Source: Massilia rubra (GTDB taxonomy: Bacteria; Pseudomonadota; Gammaproteobacteria; Burkholderiales; Burkholderiaceae_D). From it: a stretch of DNA of 61,680 bases. The stretch lies in contig NZ_VUYU01000037.1 of assembly GCF_011682065.1 (NCBI RefSeq), forward strand, positions 1 through 61,680. Reading direction: 5' to 3'. Position numbers and translations under genes: made by a program. Below are positions 43,741 to 53,458 of this stretch, piece after piece; within the stretch, counting starts at the first letter, position 1; every line of letters begins with the position of its first letter. A model generated the notes under the pieces. It saw only the letters and a program-made list of their open reading frames with translations. It made no database searches and had not been told where the DNA came from.

Positions 43741-45831
43741 CTAAGGCACAGTTTGCGGCGGCAAACGCGCCAGCACGGTCTTGAACGGCAGCTTGCCCTC
43801 ATGCGGCGGCCCCAGCAGCGCATCGATGCCGTCGAAGGTCTCGCTCGCCAGCGCCCAGCCCAGCGGCGTGTCGTTGGCCGAATGCATGCCGAACCACAAA
43901 AAGCGTTCCGGCCCGGCGGGCAGGATCACGGCCATGTCGCGCAGCTCGGCCGTCACCGCAAAGGTGGCGCGCGCGCTGCGGGTGTTGAACAGCCCCAGCG
44001 GCGGGGCCAGCAGTTCCGACAGGAAAGTCGTTTCCATGCGCGCGTTGCCCGGGTCTTGCTTGCCCGACGGCGCGATCGCATCCGGCGAATTGCTGATGAC
44101 GATCACGGCCGGGTCGATGTCGTACCCGCGTTCGCGCCATTGCGCCAGCTTGGGACGCAGCGCGAACAGCAGGTCGCGCACCGATTCGACGCCGGAGTTC
44201 TCGAAATAGCCGCCGTCGATCACCCTTCCCCACGGCCGCCTGTCACGCCCCGGCGCGCAGGCCACCAGCGCCTTGCCCTCGTGGCAGGCCGACACCGTGC
44301 CCGCCGGGCTGATGTAGCTGAAGCGCGCACTGTTGTGCACCGCCGTGGCCAGGCTCATGCGGCGCAGGTCGAGCACCGGGTCGAGCGCGTCGTAGGCGTC
44401 GGGAAAGCGCCCGTCGATCGCCAGGTCGCTGGCGATGATGCGGTTGCCGCCGTCGACCAGGGTGGCGTTGAGCAGCAGCGAGGGCACGTTCATGGCGCTG
44501 TCCCCGGCCCACAGCTGGTCGAAGCGCCGGGCGAAGCGCGGGTTGCCGGTGGCGCTTTCCCAACCCTGCGCCCAGGCCGCCTCCATCGCGCGCGCGCGGT
44601 CGGCCGCGGGAATCGCGAACGGCAAAAAGCGTTGCAGCATGTCCGGATAGAAGGCGTAGCCGAGCGTGGGCGAGAGGAAGTCGCGCTGCAAGACCTTGCG
44701 CATGCACGCCTGGTAGGCGCCGTCGCGCGCGCCCCGGGCGCATGGCGCGCCGGCCAGGCCGCTGGCGCCGGCGTCGGCCACCAGGGCGGCAAAGGCGCTG
44801 CTGCCCAGGCTGCCGCCGGAGACGCCGCTCAGCGCGAACAGATGGCGTCCGAAGCGCGCCTCGCTGTCGTCCTGCAGCTTGGCCAGCACCATGCCCGCCC
44901 AGTAGGCGGCGCGGATGCCGCCGCCTTCGGCCGCCACCACGAACAGCGGAAACGGCCGCCCCGGCGCCAGCGCGCCGCTGTCGACCCGCGTTTGCAGCCA
45001 GGCCTCGAGATGATCGTCGATCGGGCGCCGGATCACGGGCGGATCGAGCGGGCCGGCCGGCAGCAGCGTGACCTGGTGGTTGTCGTTCCACAGGCTGAAC
45101 ACGACGAACAGCAGCAGCGGCAGCGCCGCCATCGACGGCAGCCTGGCCTGCTTGAAATAATAGGTCAGCACCAGGTCGCCGAACAGGATCCAGCTGGCAA
45201 ACGCGAAGCACAGCAGCGCGGGGGCGCTGACCAGGCGCGTCACTTCGACCGGCCACAGCCAGACGGCGAACAGCAACATGAAGGTCAGCACGATGGCAAT
45301 CGAGACGGTCAGCACGGTGCGCTGTTGCAGCGATTCGAAGCGGATCGTGGTGGTTTGTCCGTCGAAGCGGCGAAAGCGCGACGCGAACCAGGCGCGCCGC
45401 TTGACCACGAACACGCCCATGGCGAAGGCGGTCATGAAGCACGCCAGCGCCAGCACCGGCTGGCCCATGCGCTGGAACTGGATCGACAACACGCTGGCCG
45501 GCACGATGCCCAGGAAGCGCGGCAGCCACATGCGGATGCCGTTGACGAATGGCGTGTCGGTGCGGTCCAGCAGCGAGGTGCCGTCGAACACGCGCCCGAG
45601 GGTCAGGCGCGCGCTGTACCAGGCGGCGGTGGACCAGGCGGCGACCGAAAAGATAAATACCGGAAAGGTCCAGCCGGGATGGCTGACCAGGCGCAGCGAT
45701 TCGGCGCCCTGGGGGATCAGGGCCAGGCCGGCCGAACAGAGCAAGGTGAGGCTGAAGCTGTAGACGCAGCGCCACAGGATGGAGCCGACTTCCTTGCCGC
45801 GTTCACCAACGACGCGCACGATGATGACCAT
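43741..45831 (-). CDS. Membrane-anchored patatin-like phospholipase
   Basis: 696 aa from ATG 45831 with AAGGAGA 6 bases upstream; an upstream in-frame extension is not translated. The N-terminal ~270 residues contain about six to seven membrane helices (e.g. SFSLTLLCSAGLALI, VLTVSIAIVLTFMLLFAVWLW). The C-terminal catalytic domain has the oxyanion motif GGGIRAAYW, nucleophile elbow GVSGGSLG (Ser338) and the dyad aspartate in DGGYFENSG. The serine and aspartate are both present, so lipid acyl-hydrolase activity is expected, probably on membrane phospholipids. The membrane half is unlike secreted patatins. It precedes an aldo/keto reductase gene on the same strand with only 28 bases between (reductase upstream). 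Confidence 0.87.
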   Translation of the reverse strand: MVIIVRVVGERGKEVGSILWRCVYSFSLTLLCSAGLALIPQGAESLRLVSHPGWTFPVFIFSVAAWSTAAWYSARLTLGRVFDGTSLLDRTDTPFVNGIRMWLPRFLGIVPASVLSIQFQRMGQPVLALACFMTAFAMGVFVVKRRAWFASRFRRFDGQTTTIRFESLQQRTVLTVSIAIVLTFMLLFAVWLWPVEVTRLVSAPALLCFAFASWILFGDLVLTYYFKQARLPSMAALPLLLFVVFSLWNDNHQVTLLPAGPLDPPVIRRPIDDHLEAWLQTRVDSGALAPGRPFPLFVVAAEGGGIRAAYWAGMVLAKLQDDSEARFGRHLFALSGVSGGSLGSSAFAALVADAGASGLAGAPCARGARDGAYQACMRKVLQRDFLSPTLGYAFYPDMLQRFLPFAIPAADRARAMEAAWAQGWESATGNPRFARRFDQLWAGDSAMNVPSLLLNATLVDGGNRIIASDLAIDGRFPDAYDALDPVLDLRRMSLATAVHNSARFSYISPAGTVSACHEGKALVACAPGRDRRPWGRVIDGGYFENSGVESVRDLLFALRPKLAQWRERGYDIDPAVIVISNSPDAIAPSGKQDPGNARMETTFLSELLAPPLGLFNTRSARATFAVTAELRDMAVILPAGPERFLWFGMHSANDTPLGWALASETFDGIDALLGPPHEGKLPFKTVLARLPPQTVP

Positions 45832-45859
45832 CTGGTTCTCCTTGGGTGGCGCGCCGCCG

Positions 45860-46708
45860 CTAGCGCATCGCCAGCGCCTGCCGCTTCCTCGGCGGCGGGA
45901 ACGCCCGGTCCAGGTCCTCCAGGTCGAAGGCGCTAAGCACCACGTCCAGCGCCGCCCGGTTCTCGCGCACATGGGCCGGATCGGCCGCCTTGGGAATGGC
46001 CACCACCCCGTCCTGCCGCAGCAGCCACGCCAGCGCAATCTGCCCCGGCGTACACCCATGCCGCTGGGCCACCGCCACCAGGGCGGGATGAGTCAGCAAG
46101 GCCTGGCGTTCCGGCCCCGCCGACTCCAGCGGCGAGTAAGCCATTACCGGCATGCCCTGCTTGCGCGACCACGGCAGCAAGTCCCACTCGATCCCGCGCT
46201 TGACCAGGTTGAACAACACCTGGTTCGCCGCGATTGCGCGCCCGCCCGGCAAAGCCTCGGCCTCGAGCATGTCGCCCAGGTCGAAATTGCTCACGCCAAA
46301 ATCGAGGATCTTCCCTTCTTTTTTGAGCGCGCCGAAGGCGTCGAGCGTCTCCGACAGCGGCACCGCCCCGCGCCAGTGCAGCAGGTAAAGATCGATGCGG
46401 TCGGTGTTCAAGCGCTGCAAGCTGCGCTCGCACGCCGCCCGCACGCCGCGCTTGTCGGCGTTGTGCGGATAGACCTTGCTGACGATAAACGCCTGCTCGC
46501 GGCGCCCGGCAATCGCCGCGCCCACCACTTGCTCGGCCCCGCCCTCCCCGTACATCTCGGCCGTGTCGATCAAGCCCATGCCCAGATCCATGCCCAACTG
46601 CAGCGCGCCGATCTCGGCCTGGCGCCGCGCCGGGTCTTCCCCCATGTTCCAGGTGCCTTGTCCGAGCGCGGGGAGGACGCTTCCGGACCGCATCGTCACA
46701 GTTTTCAT
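45860..46708 (-). CDS. Aldo/keto reductase
   Basis: 282 aa from ATG 46708 with GGAAGG just upstream. It has the TIM-barrel aldo/keto reductase motifs: GQGTWNMGE, LIDTAEMYGEG (catalytic Asp and Tyr), VSKVYP (catalytic Lys), LYLLHWRG (His), and the NADPH-binding IPKAADPAHVREN near the C-terminus. It reduces carbonyl compounds using NAD(P)H; physiological substrate unknown. The patatin gene follows closely downstream, so it may be cotranscribed. The intergenic region upstream carries a stem-loop that ends the orn transcript. Confidence 0.9.
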   Translation of the reverse strand: MKTVTMRSGSVLPALGQGTWNMGEDPARRQAEIGALQLGMDLGMGLIDTAEMYGEGGAEQVVGAAIAGRREQAFIVSKVYPHNADKRGVRAACERSLQRLNTDRIDLYLLHWRGAVPLSETLDAFGALKKEGKILDFGVSNFDLGDMLEAEALPGGRAIAANQVLFNLVKRGIEWDLLPWSRKQGMPVMAYSPLESAGPERQALLTHPALVAVAQRHGCTPGQIALAWLLRQDGVVAIPKAADPAHVRENRAALDVVLSAFDLEDLDRAFPPPRKRQALAMR

Positions 46709-46830
46709 GTCGCACCTTCCCATCGCTTGTTGCGCAAAAATCATTCTAGAGCAAAAAGCACCAGTTGGCTTGAATGTACCTGGGTCCGCCGGCGGCGCGG
46801 CAGCAACGATACAACAGGAAGGGACAGCAT

Positions 46831-46853
46831 GCCCCGGCCAGGACGGCCGGGGC
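46831..46853 (-). terminator. Strong GC-rich hairpin after orn
   Basis: A perfect 9-bp stem (46831-46839 with 46845-46853) around a five-base loop, 15 bases beyond the orn stop on the minus strand. T-rich tail is weak, but stem stability and position suggest a terminator separating orn from the aldo/keto reductase gene. Confidence 0.5.
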
Positions 46854-46868
46854 GAGAGGCAAAGCAGA

Positions 46869-47453
46869 TTACAGCTTGATGAAATGCTCGCGGTAGTAGC
46901 GCAGCTCTTCGATCGACTCCAAAATATCGGCCAGCGCCGTGTGCTTCTGGTGCTTCTTGAAACCGCTGACGATTTCCGGCTTCCAGCGCTTGCACAGCTC
47001 TTTCAGGGTCGATACATCCAGGTTGCGGTAGTGGAAGAACGCTTCCAGCTTCGGCATGCCGCGCACCATGAAGCGGCGGTCCTGGCAAATGGTATTGCCG
47101 CACATTGGCGACTTGCCGGCGGGAACGTAGTTCTTCAGCCAGGCGATCAGCGCAGCTTCCGCTTCGGCTTCGGTCACGGTCGACGCCTTGACACGCTCGA
47201 TCAGCCCGGAGCGCCCGTGGGTGCCCTTGTTCCACGCATCCATCTTGTCGAGCGTTTCGTCCGACTGGTGGATGGCGAACACCGGGCCTTCGCCCAGGAT
47301 GTTCAGGTGCATGTCGGTGACGACGACGGCCACTTCGATGATGCGGTCGCTGTCCGGCTCGAGGCCGGTCATTTCCATGTCCACCCAAACCAGGTTGAAC
47401 TCATTTGGGCGCGGTAACGCGGCCGGTGCTGCTAAATCAGTGGCATGTGACAT
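46869..47453 (-). CDS. orn: Oligoribonuclease
   Basis: 194 aa from ATG 47453; AGAGAGA lies upstream, and an upstream open extension is not used. The DEDDh exonuclease motifs are present: [15 protein letters not shown] (Asp, Glu), the [10 protein letters not shown] region (Asp), and [17 protein letters not shown] (His and Asp). It degrades 2-5-nt RNA fragments and pGpG, so it also finishes c-di-GMP turnover, relevant to the Wsp system at the right edge. It is divergent from the M48 protease gene with 47 bases between starts. Essential in many Proteobacteria. Confidence 0.95.
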   Translation of the reverse strand: MSHATDLAAPAALPRPNEFNLVWVDMEMTGLEPDSDRIIEVAVVVTDMHLNILGEGPVFAIHQSDETLDKMDAWNKGTHGRSGLIERVKASTVTEAEAEAALIAWLKNYVPAGKSPMCGNTICQDRRFMVRGMPKLEAFFHYRNLDVSTLKELCKRWKPEIVSGFKKHQKHTALADILESIEELRYYREHFIKL

Positions 47454-47500
47454 AATTCTCTCTTGGCCTAAACAATCCTGCATTTTCTCACAGGCACAGA

Positions 47501-48763
47501 ATGTCTTCACTCGCGTTTTCGATATTGTTCGTTTCTTTCTTCATTTTGAGCCTGCTGCTGCGCTTTTGGCTGTCGACCCGCCAGCTGCGCCACGTAATGG
47601 CCCACCGCGGCGCGGTGCCGGCCAATTTTGCCGAAAAGATCCCTCTTGCGGCACACCAGAAGGCGGCCGACTACACCGCCGCCAAGATCCACTTCGGCCT
47701 GGTCAGCCTGCTGTTCAGCAGCGCCGTGCTCATTGGATTCACCCTGCTCGGCGGCCTGCAATGGCTGGCGCTCGCCCTGCTGCCGCATACCGGCAACGGG
47801 ATCACGTTCCAGATCGCCCTGTTCATCGCCTTTGCCGCCGTCAGCGGCGTGCTCGACATGCCGTTCGACTACTACCGCCAGTTCGTGCTGGAAGAACGCT
47901 TCGGCTTCAACAAGATGAGCCTGGGCCTGTGGCTCGGCGACGCCGTCAAAAGCACGGGCCTGGGCCTGGTGCTCGGCCTGCCGCTGATCTGGGTGGTGTT
48001 GCAACTGATGGAAAAAAGCGGCAAGCTCTGGTGGCTGTACACCTGGCTGGTCTGGCTCGCCTTCCAGCTGATCATGATGGTGATCGCCCCGACCTTGATC
48101 ATGCCGCTGTTCAATAAATTCGAGCCCTTGAAGGATGAGAGCTTACGCCAGCGCATCGAAGGCTTGATGGCGAGGGTCAACTTTGCCGCCAAGGGCCTGT
48201 TCGTGATGGACGGCTCCAAGCGCAGCGGCCACAGCAACGCATTTTTCTACGGTTTCGGCGCCAACAAGCGCGTGGTGTTTTTCGACACCCTGGTCGCCAG
48301 CCTGACCGGCCCCGAGATCGAAGCGGTGCTGGCGCACGAACTGGGCCACTTCAAGCTGCGCCACAACCTCAAGCGCATGATCGTCGGTTCGATCGTCTCG
48401 CTGGCCTTCCTCGCCTTGCTCGGCTACCTGAAAAACCAGGCCTGGTTCTACAGCGGCCTCGGTTTCGATCCGCTGCCGGGCGTGCCGAGCGACGCCGTGG
48501 CCCTGCTGCTGTTCATGCTGGTGTTGCCGGTGTTCACCTTCCTGTTCTCGCCGCTGACTTCGATCAGCTCGCGCAAGCACGAATTCGAAGCCGACGCCTT
48601 TGCCGCCACCCACACCGACGCGCGCGACCTGATTTCCGCGCTGGTCAAGATGTACGAAGAAAACGCCTCCACGCTCACGCCGGACCGCTTGCACTCGACC
48701 TTTTACGACTCGCATCCGCCGGCCAGCATCCGCATCCATCAACTTAACCTGGCGGTACGATGA
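47501..48763 (+). CDS. M48-family (Ste24-like) zinc metalloprotease
   Basis: 420 aa, start [20 protein letters not shown]. About seven membrane helices, with the zinc motif HELGH (H279, E280, H283) following [11 protein letters not shown], and the third ligand glutamate in EFEADAFA. Length and the C-terminal [18 protein letters not shown] motif fit CAAX/Ste24-type proteases rather than HtpX (about 290 aa). It likely cleaves membrane or misfolded proteins at the inner membrane. Its stop overlaps the next gene's start (ATGA), and the same occurs again into rsgA, so a three-gene coupled set is seen. Confidence 0.92.
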   Translation: MSSLAFSILFVSFFILSLLLRFWLSTRQLRHVMAHRGAVPANFAEKIPLAAHQKAADYTAAKIHFGLVSLLFSSAVLIGFTLLGGLQWLALALLPHTGNGITFQIALFIAFAAVSGVLDMPFDYYRQFVLEERFGFNKMSLGLWLGDAVKSTGLGLVLGLPLIWVVLQLMEKSGKLWWLYTWLVWLAFQLIMMVIAPTLIMPLFNKFEPLKDESLRQRIEGLMARVNFAAKGLFVMDGSKRSGHSNAFFYGFGANKRVVFFDTLVASLTGPEIEAVLAHELGHFKLRHNLKRMIVGSIVSLAFLALLGYLKNQAWFYSGLGFDPLPGVPSDAVALLLFMLVLPVFTFLFSPLTSISSRKHEFEADAFAATHTDARDLISALVKMYEENASTLTPDRLHSTFYDSHPPASIRIHQLNLAVR

Positions 48764-49092
48764 CCCTGCTCGCACAAACCTGCCGCGCCAACGCCGCGGC
48801 CCTCGACGCCGACGCCATTGCCGCCCTGCTGCCGCAGGTGCCCGGCTGGAGCGTCACCGACGGCAAGCTGGCGCGCAGCTTCCCATTCAAGAATTACTAC
48901 GACACCATAGCCTTCGTTAACGCGCTGGCCTGGATCAGCCACCATCAGGACCACCATCCGGAACTGACGGTCACCTACAAGGAGTGCGCAGTGCGCTACA
49001 ACACCCATTCGGCCGGCGGCGCGCTGTCTGACAACGATTTTATCTGCGCGGCCAAGGCCGACGCGCTGTTCGGCCAGCGGGGCGGCGCATGA
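48760..49092 (+). CDS. phhB: 4a-hydroxytetrahydrobiopterin dehydratase (pterin-4-alpha-carbinolamine dehydratase)
   Basis: 110 aa. The single-domain PCD fold shows [24 protein letters not shown], then the catalytic histidine motif [14 protein letters not shown] and the ending [17 protein letters not shown]. This recycles the pterin cofactor after aromatic amino acid hydroxylation (with PhhA, which is not in the window). It may also function in general pterin repair. Its start overlaps the protease stop by ATGA, and its stop overlaps rsgA's start in the same way. Confidence 0.93.
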   Translation: MTLLAQTCRANAAALDADAIAALLPQVPGWSVTDGKLARSFPFKNYYDTIAFVNALAWISHHQDHHPELTVTYKECAVRYNTHSAGGALSDNDFICAAKADALFGQRGGA

Positions 49093-50009
49093 GCGGCAAG
49101 ATCGCCCCGGCACCGGCGCCCGCCGGCCTGACCGGCATCATCATCGCCGCCCACGGACGCCATTACCTGGCCGACGTGGGCGGACGCAAGCTGCAATGCG
49201 TCACGCGCGGCAAAAAGACGAATATCGCCGTGGGCGACGTAGTCAACCTCAAGATGACGTCGGAAGACCAGGCCGTGATCGAATCGATCACCGAGCGCAA
49301 GACCTTGCTGTACCGCTCCGACCAGTACAAGTCGAAACTGCTGGCGGCCAACCTGAGCCGCCTGTTCATCGTGGTGGCGACCGAGCCCGGTTTTGCCGAC
49401 GACCTCATTTCGCGCTCGCTGGTGGCGGCCGAAGCGGCCGGCATCGAGGCCCACCTGATCCTCAACAAGACCGACGTGGCCGACCTGCTGCCCAAGGCGC
49501 GCGAGCGGCTGCTGGCCTATACCTCGCTCGGCTACCCGCTGCACGAAGTGTCGGCGCGCGCCAATCCGGAGCACGCGGTGGCTACCCTGATGCCGCTGCT
49601 GGAGGGAGAATCGTCGATTTTCATCGGCCAGTCGGGCATGGGCAAGTCGTCGCTGATCAATTTACTGGTGCCGGACGCCGACATCGCCGTGCGCGAAATT
49701 TCGGCGGCGCTCGACACCGGCAAGCACACCACTACCTTTACGCGCCTGTATTCGCTGGGCGAGCATGCCTCGATCATCGATTCGCCAGGATTCCAGGAGT
49801 TCGGGCTGTATCACCTGAGCGAAGGGATGCTGGAACGGGCGTTCGTGGAGTTCGGGCCGTACCTGGGCGGTTGCAAGTTCTACAACTGCCGCCATTTGAT
49901 CGAGCCGCAGTGCGCGATCCTGACGGCGGTGGCCGAAGGCAAAATCGCCAAATTCCGCCACACGCTGTACGGACAGCTGCTGCACGAGTCGGCGCAGACC
50001 TTGTACTGA
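49089..50009 (+). CDS. rsgA: Small ribosomal subunit biogenesis GTPase RsgA
   Basis: 306 aa. It has an N-terminal OB fold ([22 protein letters not shown]-like [10 protein letters not shown]), then circularly permuted G motifs: G4 LNKTD, G1 GQSGMGKSS (residues 180-188), G2 TGKHTTTF and G3 DSPGFQEF. The C-terminal zinc site has [14 protein letters not shown]. It hydrolyses GTP while maturing the 30S subunit decoding centre. The frame begins inside the preceding gene's stop (ATGA). A 187-base stretch follows before the long-hairpin repeat element. Confidence 0.95.
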   Translation: MSGKIAPAPAPAGLTGIIIAAHGRHYLADVGGRKLQCVTRGKKTNIAVGDVVNLKMTSEDQAVIESITERKTLLYRSDQYKSKLLAANLSRLFIVVATEPGFADDLISRSLVAAEAAGIEAHLILNKTDVADLLPKARERLLAYTSLGYPLHEVSARANPEHAVATLMPLLEGESSIFIGQSGMGKSSLINLLVPDADIAVREISAALDTGKHTTTFTRLYSLGEHASIIDSPGFQEFGLYHLSEGMLERAFVEFGPYLGGCKFYNCRHLIEPQCAILTAVAEGKIAKFRHTLYGQLLHESAQTLY

Positions 50010-50195
50010 TCCGCCAGCGCGTCGTTCTCGTCATTACCGAAACCCACTTCCCGTCAGGATCTGCCTGACGGATCCGCGCTCGGCCATCGCATGATGGCGC
50101 TGGCGAATGCCGCCCTCGGCTGGCGGGGCAAGGACCTCATCGACCGGCATATCGTCGCCGCGCGCATGCAGATAGGAAACTAAATGCGTGAGTGT

Positions 50196-50404
50196 TGTCC
50201 CTGTTGCCGGCGGGCTCACTGCGGCAACATGTCTCGTTTGGCTGTCTTATTCTGTCTCGTTTTGTCTCGTTTTGTCTCGTTTGAACCGTGCCCGCGCGCC
50301 ACTGTCTAAATGAGACAAAACGAGACAAAAGGAGACAAAAGGAGACAGGAATGGCCCCCCAAACGAGACATGTTGCCGCAGTGAGCCGCCCGGCAATAGG
50401 GACA
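50196..50404. repeat. 209-bp long-hairpin element with 46-bp terminal inverted repeats and GAGACAAAAC-like repeats
   Basis: Terminal inverted repeats of 46 bp (50196-50241 and 50359-50404, 43 of 46 positions match). Inside them the left arm has three to four copies of TGTCTCGTTT in direct orientation (50232-50283) and the right arm has matching GAGACAAAAC/G copies (50312-50346), so the whole unit can fold as a ~95-bp interrupted stem with a ~25-base loop. No open frame uses it. It sits in the 525-base gap between rsgA and the TPR histidine kinase; the bases around it (50010-50195, 50405-50534) hold no gene. It may be a MITE-like element, a bidirectional terminator or an iterated binding site. 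Confidence 0.8.
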
Positions 50405-50499
50405 CGGCTTCCGGGGTTAGTTTACAGGCAGAAACAACGGTAATGCCGCGCGCGCTCGAGCGTTGGCGCAACCATTAGCTGCGCCCCACCTTTTCAGCA

Positions 50500-50505
50500 T
50501 ACAAT
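50500..50505 (+). promoter_or_regulatory. Possible -10 box for the TPR-GAF kinase gene
   Basis: TACAAT 30 bases before ATG 50535; the nearest -35-like hexamer (TTAGCT at 50475-50480) is spaced 19 bases, so the promoter is tentative. Confidence 0.3.
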
Positions 50506-50534
50506 GGCAACACCATCGTAAAGGGGTCCCGGCA

Positions 50535-53372
50535 ATGGAGATGTTCACCGTCGATGTCAACGTTGCACAATGGGAGTCCGCGCTGCCTTCGCTGCGCGGC
50601 ATGGAGCGCTTGCCGGTGCTGCTGCCGCTGGCCTGGCACCTGCGCCAGCGCGACCCGGCGCGCGCCCTCATGCTGGCCGGCGAAGCGCTTTCCCAACTGC
50701 CCCTGTCCGACCTGCCGCCGAGCGACTGCGCCAGCCTGGAGGCGCGCATGCACCTGCTGCACGCCGAATGCGAATGGCTCGACGGCGCGCTCGACCTGGC
50801 CGGCACCCACGCGCAGGAACTACTGGCCCACTTCACGCTCCTGAACGACCATGCCGGCTGCGCCGACGCCCACTGGCTGCTGGCCTGGATCGCGGTCGAC
50901 CGCGGCGACCATGACGGCAGCGACGCCGCCTTCGCCGCCGCCGCCGCCAGCGCCCGCGCCGGCGGCGACGCCTTGCGCTGCGACCTGGCCGAAGCGGCCA
51001 TCGCACGCTGGGCCGTGCTGCGCGACCCCGGCGCCGCCGTCGCCCGCTGGGGCCAGCGCTTCGACGCCGACAGCGCGCGCCTGCACCCGTCCCTGGCCAC
51101 CTGGGTCAACGACTTCCATGGCCTGGCCGCCAGCCAGGCGGCGGACTTCGGCGCCGCCGCCGGCCACTACATGCGCTGCTACGAATCGGCCCTCGACACC
51201 GGCCAGGTGCGCGCCGCCATCACCGCCGCCACCAACATCGGCGAAGACTTCACCATCCTCAACGACCACCACTCGGCGCTCGAATGGGTCCAGTGCGCGC
51301 TCGAACTGGCGCGCCCCACCGGCTGGCCGCGCAGCGTCGGCGCCTGCCTGATGCACAGCGCCGACACCCTGCGCCGCCTCGGCCAGCTCGACGCCGCCCA
51401 CGACATGCTGCAGGAAGCGCTGGTGATCCTCAAACCCCTGGAGAACGCGCGCAGCTACGCCATCGCCCTGCAATACCTGGGCGACCTCTCGCTCGACCAG
51501 GGCAACTACGACGGCGCGCTCGACGCCTTTATCCGCCTGGCGGCGCGCGCCGAAGTGCTCGACCAGTCCGACTTTCGCAGCATCGCGCGGCGCGGCCAGG
51601 CGCATGCCCTGTCGCACCTGGGCCGCGCGGTCGAGGCCATTGCGGTGGCCGCCGACGCCGCCGCCATGGCCGCCGCTCCCGGCTACGCCTACAACCAGAT
51701 CGCCGCCCTGCGCGTGATGGCGCTGATCCACGCCCAGCACACGCTGTCGGCGCCGGCGGGCATGGTCGAACCGAATCCGGTGCTGCACTACCTGCAGCAA
51801 GCCTTGTCGGTGGCGTCGACCATCGAGGGCTACACCGTGCCGGGCGACCTGTACGACGCCATGGCGCGCGAATATGCGGCCACCGGCGACTACGCGCGCG
51901 CCTACGAGGTGGCGCTGGCGGCATCGAGCTCGCGCGAGAAAACCCACAGCCAGGAAGCGACCAACCGCGCCATCGCCATGCAGGTGCATCACCAGACCGA
52001 ACACGCGCGCAGCGAGGGTTACCATCATCGCGAGCTGGCCGAATCGGAAGCGCGCCGCGCCGAGGTGTTGCAGCGCACCAGCGCCACGCTCGAACGCCTG
52101 TCGGCCATCGGCCAGGAGATCACCGCCCACCTCGACGCCGCCGCCGTGTTCCAGGCGCTCGACCGCCACATCCACGGCCTGCTCACGGCCAGCACCTTCG
52201 CCATCTACCTGATCGACGCCGCCGGCGCCGTGCTCAATCGCGCCTTCGGCGTGGAGCTCGGGCGCGAGCTCCCGAGCCACGCGATCGCCCTGTCCAAGCG
52301 CGAAGCGTATTCGGTGCGCTGCCTCGACGAGCGGCGCGAAATCTACATCGAGCACTGGCCCGACGCCGAACACCGCAAGGTGGTGCCGGGCACGATGGTC
52401 AATATGAGCGCGCTGTTCGTGCCGCTGACCGTGGGCGAGCGCGCCATCGGCGTGATGACGGTGCAGGCGCCGCAGTCGCACGCCTACGGCGAGAACGAGC
52501 GCATGATTTTCCGCACCCTGTGCGCCTACGGCGCGATCGCGCTCGATAACGCCGAAGCCTACCGCCAGTTGCAGGATGCGCAGACGCAGCTGGTGTCGCA
52601 GGAAAAGCTGGCCGCCCTCGGCTCGCTCATGGCCGGGGTGGCGCACGAACTCAATACCCCGATCGGCAACAGCCTGCTGATCGCCAGCACCATGCAGGAA
52701 AAGACCGCCGAAATCGAGGCCCAGCTCAACGGCCCTGGCTTGCGCCGCTCGGAACTGGCCGCCTTCATCGCCGACTCGCAAAAGGCATCGGCGCTGGTGC
52801 TGCGCGGGCTGACCAGCGCGGCCGACCTGGTCAACAGCTTCAAGCAGGTGGCGGTCGACCGCACCACCGAACAGCGCCGCTTCTTCAACCTGCAGCAGGT
52901 GTGCCACGAAATCATCGCCACCATGATGAACCGCATCCGCGCGGCCAACCACAGCATCGGGATGGATGTCTCGGACGCGATCGGGATGGACAGTTATCCG
53001 GGGCCGTTCGGCCAGGTGATCACCAATTTCATCAACAACGCGCTGCTGCATGCGTTTGCGCCGGGCCATCGCGGCGTCATGCACCTCAGTGCCGCCATGC
53101 CGGTCGAGGGACGGGTGCTGATCGAGTTCCACGACAACGGCGGCGGCATCCCGCCCGAACACCTGGGGCGCATCTTCGATCCGTTTTTCACCACCAAGCT
53201 CGGGCAAGGCGGCAGCGGGCTGGGACTGTCGATCAGCTACAACATCGTAACCTCCCTGCTGGGCGGACAGATCACGGTGGTCAGCAGCGCGCAGGACGGC
53301 ACCAGCTTCGTGCTCGACCTGCCGCTGACGGCGCCGGCGCATCCGGAATCGGACGTGCCGACGATCTATTGA
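50535..53372 (+). CDS. Soluble sensor histidine kinase with TPR-like and GAF domains
   Basis: 945 aa from ATG 50535 (AAGGGG upstream; an ATG at 50541 is close by). No signal peptide or membrane helix, so it is cytoplasmic. Residues ~20-500 are helical TPR-like repeats (e.g. YAIALQYLGDLSLDQGNYDGALDAF). A GAF domain follows (~545-690; LDRHIHGLLTASTFAIYLID). The kinase core has H-box VAHELNTPIGNS (His704), N-box QVITNFINNALLHAF, G1 DNGGGI, F-box FDPFFTTK and G2 GSGLGLS. It lacks a receiver domain, and no response regulator is adjacent, so its partner is elsewhere. TPR-GAF-kinases of this style recur in the group; signal unknown. Confidence 0.87.
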   Translation: MEMFTVDVNVAQWESALPSLRGMERLPVLLPLAWHLRQRDPARALMLAGEALSQLPLSDLPPSDCASLEARMHLLHAECEWLDGALDLAGTHAQELLAHFTLLNDHAGCADAHWLLAWIAVDRGDHDGSDAAFAAAAASARAGGDALRCDLAEAAIARWAVLRDPGAAVARWGQRFDADSARLHPSLATWVNDFHGLAASQAADFGAAAGHYMRCYESALDTGQVRAAITAATNIGEDFTILNDHHSALEWVQCALELARPTGWPRSVGACLMHSADTLRRLGQLDAAHDMLQEALVILKPLENARSYAIALQYLGDLSLDQGNYDGALDAFIRLAARAEVLDQSDFRSIARRGQAHALSHLGRAVEAIAVAADAAAMAAAPGYAYNQIAALRVMALIHAQHTLSAPAGMVEPNPVLHYLQQALSVASTIEGYTVPGDLYDAMAREYAATGDYARAYEVALAASSSREKTHSQEATNRAIAMQVHHQTEHARSEGYHHRELAESEARRAEVLQRTSATLERLSAIGQEITAHLDAAAVFQALDRHIHGLLTASTFAIYLIDAAGAVLNRAFGVELGRELPSHAIALSKREAYSVRCLDERREIYIEHWPDAEHRKVVPGTMVNMSALFVPLTVGERAIGVMTVQAPQSHAYGENERMIFRTLCAYGAIALDNAEAYRQLQDAQTQLVSQEKLAALGSLMAGVAHELNTPIGNSLLIASTMQEKTAEIEAQLNGPGLRRSELAAFIADSQKASALVLRGLTSAADLVNSFKQVAVDRTTEQRRFFNLQQVCHEIIATMMNRIRAANHSIGMDVSDAIGMDSYPGPFGQVITNFINNALLHAFAPGHRGVMHLSAAMPVEGRVLIEFHDNGGGIPPEHLGRIFDPFFTTKLGQGGSGLGLSISYNIVTSLLGGQITVVSSAQDGTSFVLDLPLTAPAHPESDVPTIY

Positions 53373-53423
53373 CCGGAACTGCGCCGTCACCCGGCGGCGC
53401 TGCCGTCTAAAAAGAGGAAACAG

Positions 53424-53452
53424 TTGCTTCCGGGATTGATTGAACCTATAGT
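53424..53452 (+). promoter_or_regulatory. Sigma70-type promoter positioned for a leaderless start
   Basis: TTGCTT (53424-53429) and TATAGT (53447-53452) with exactly 17 bases between. The expected transcription start, about 7 bases downstream of the -10, falls on the A of ATG 53459, and no Shine-Dalgarno precedes that ATG. This suggests a leaderless mRNA. Confidence 0.5.
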
Positions 53453-53458
53453 TGCCGG

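Noticed and set aside
50196-50404. CRISPR-like array
   Set aside because: The 10-bp repeats have no spacers of constant length and are arranged as mirrored arms of one hairpin; no cas genes nearby.
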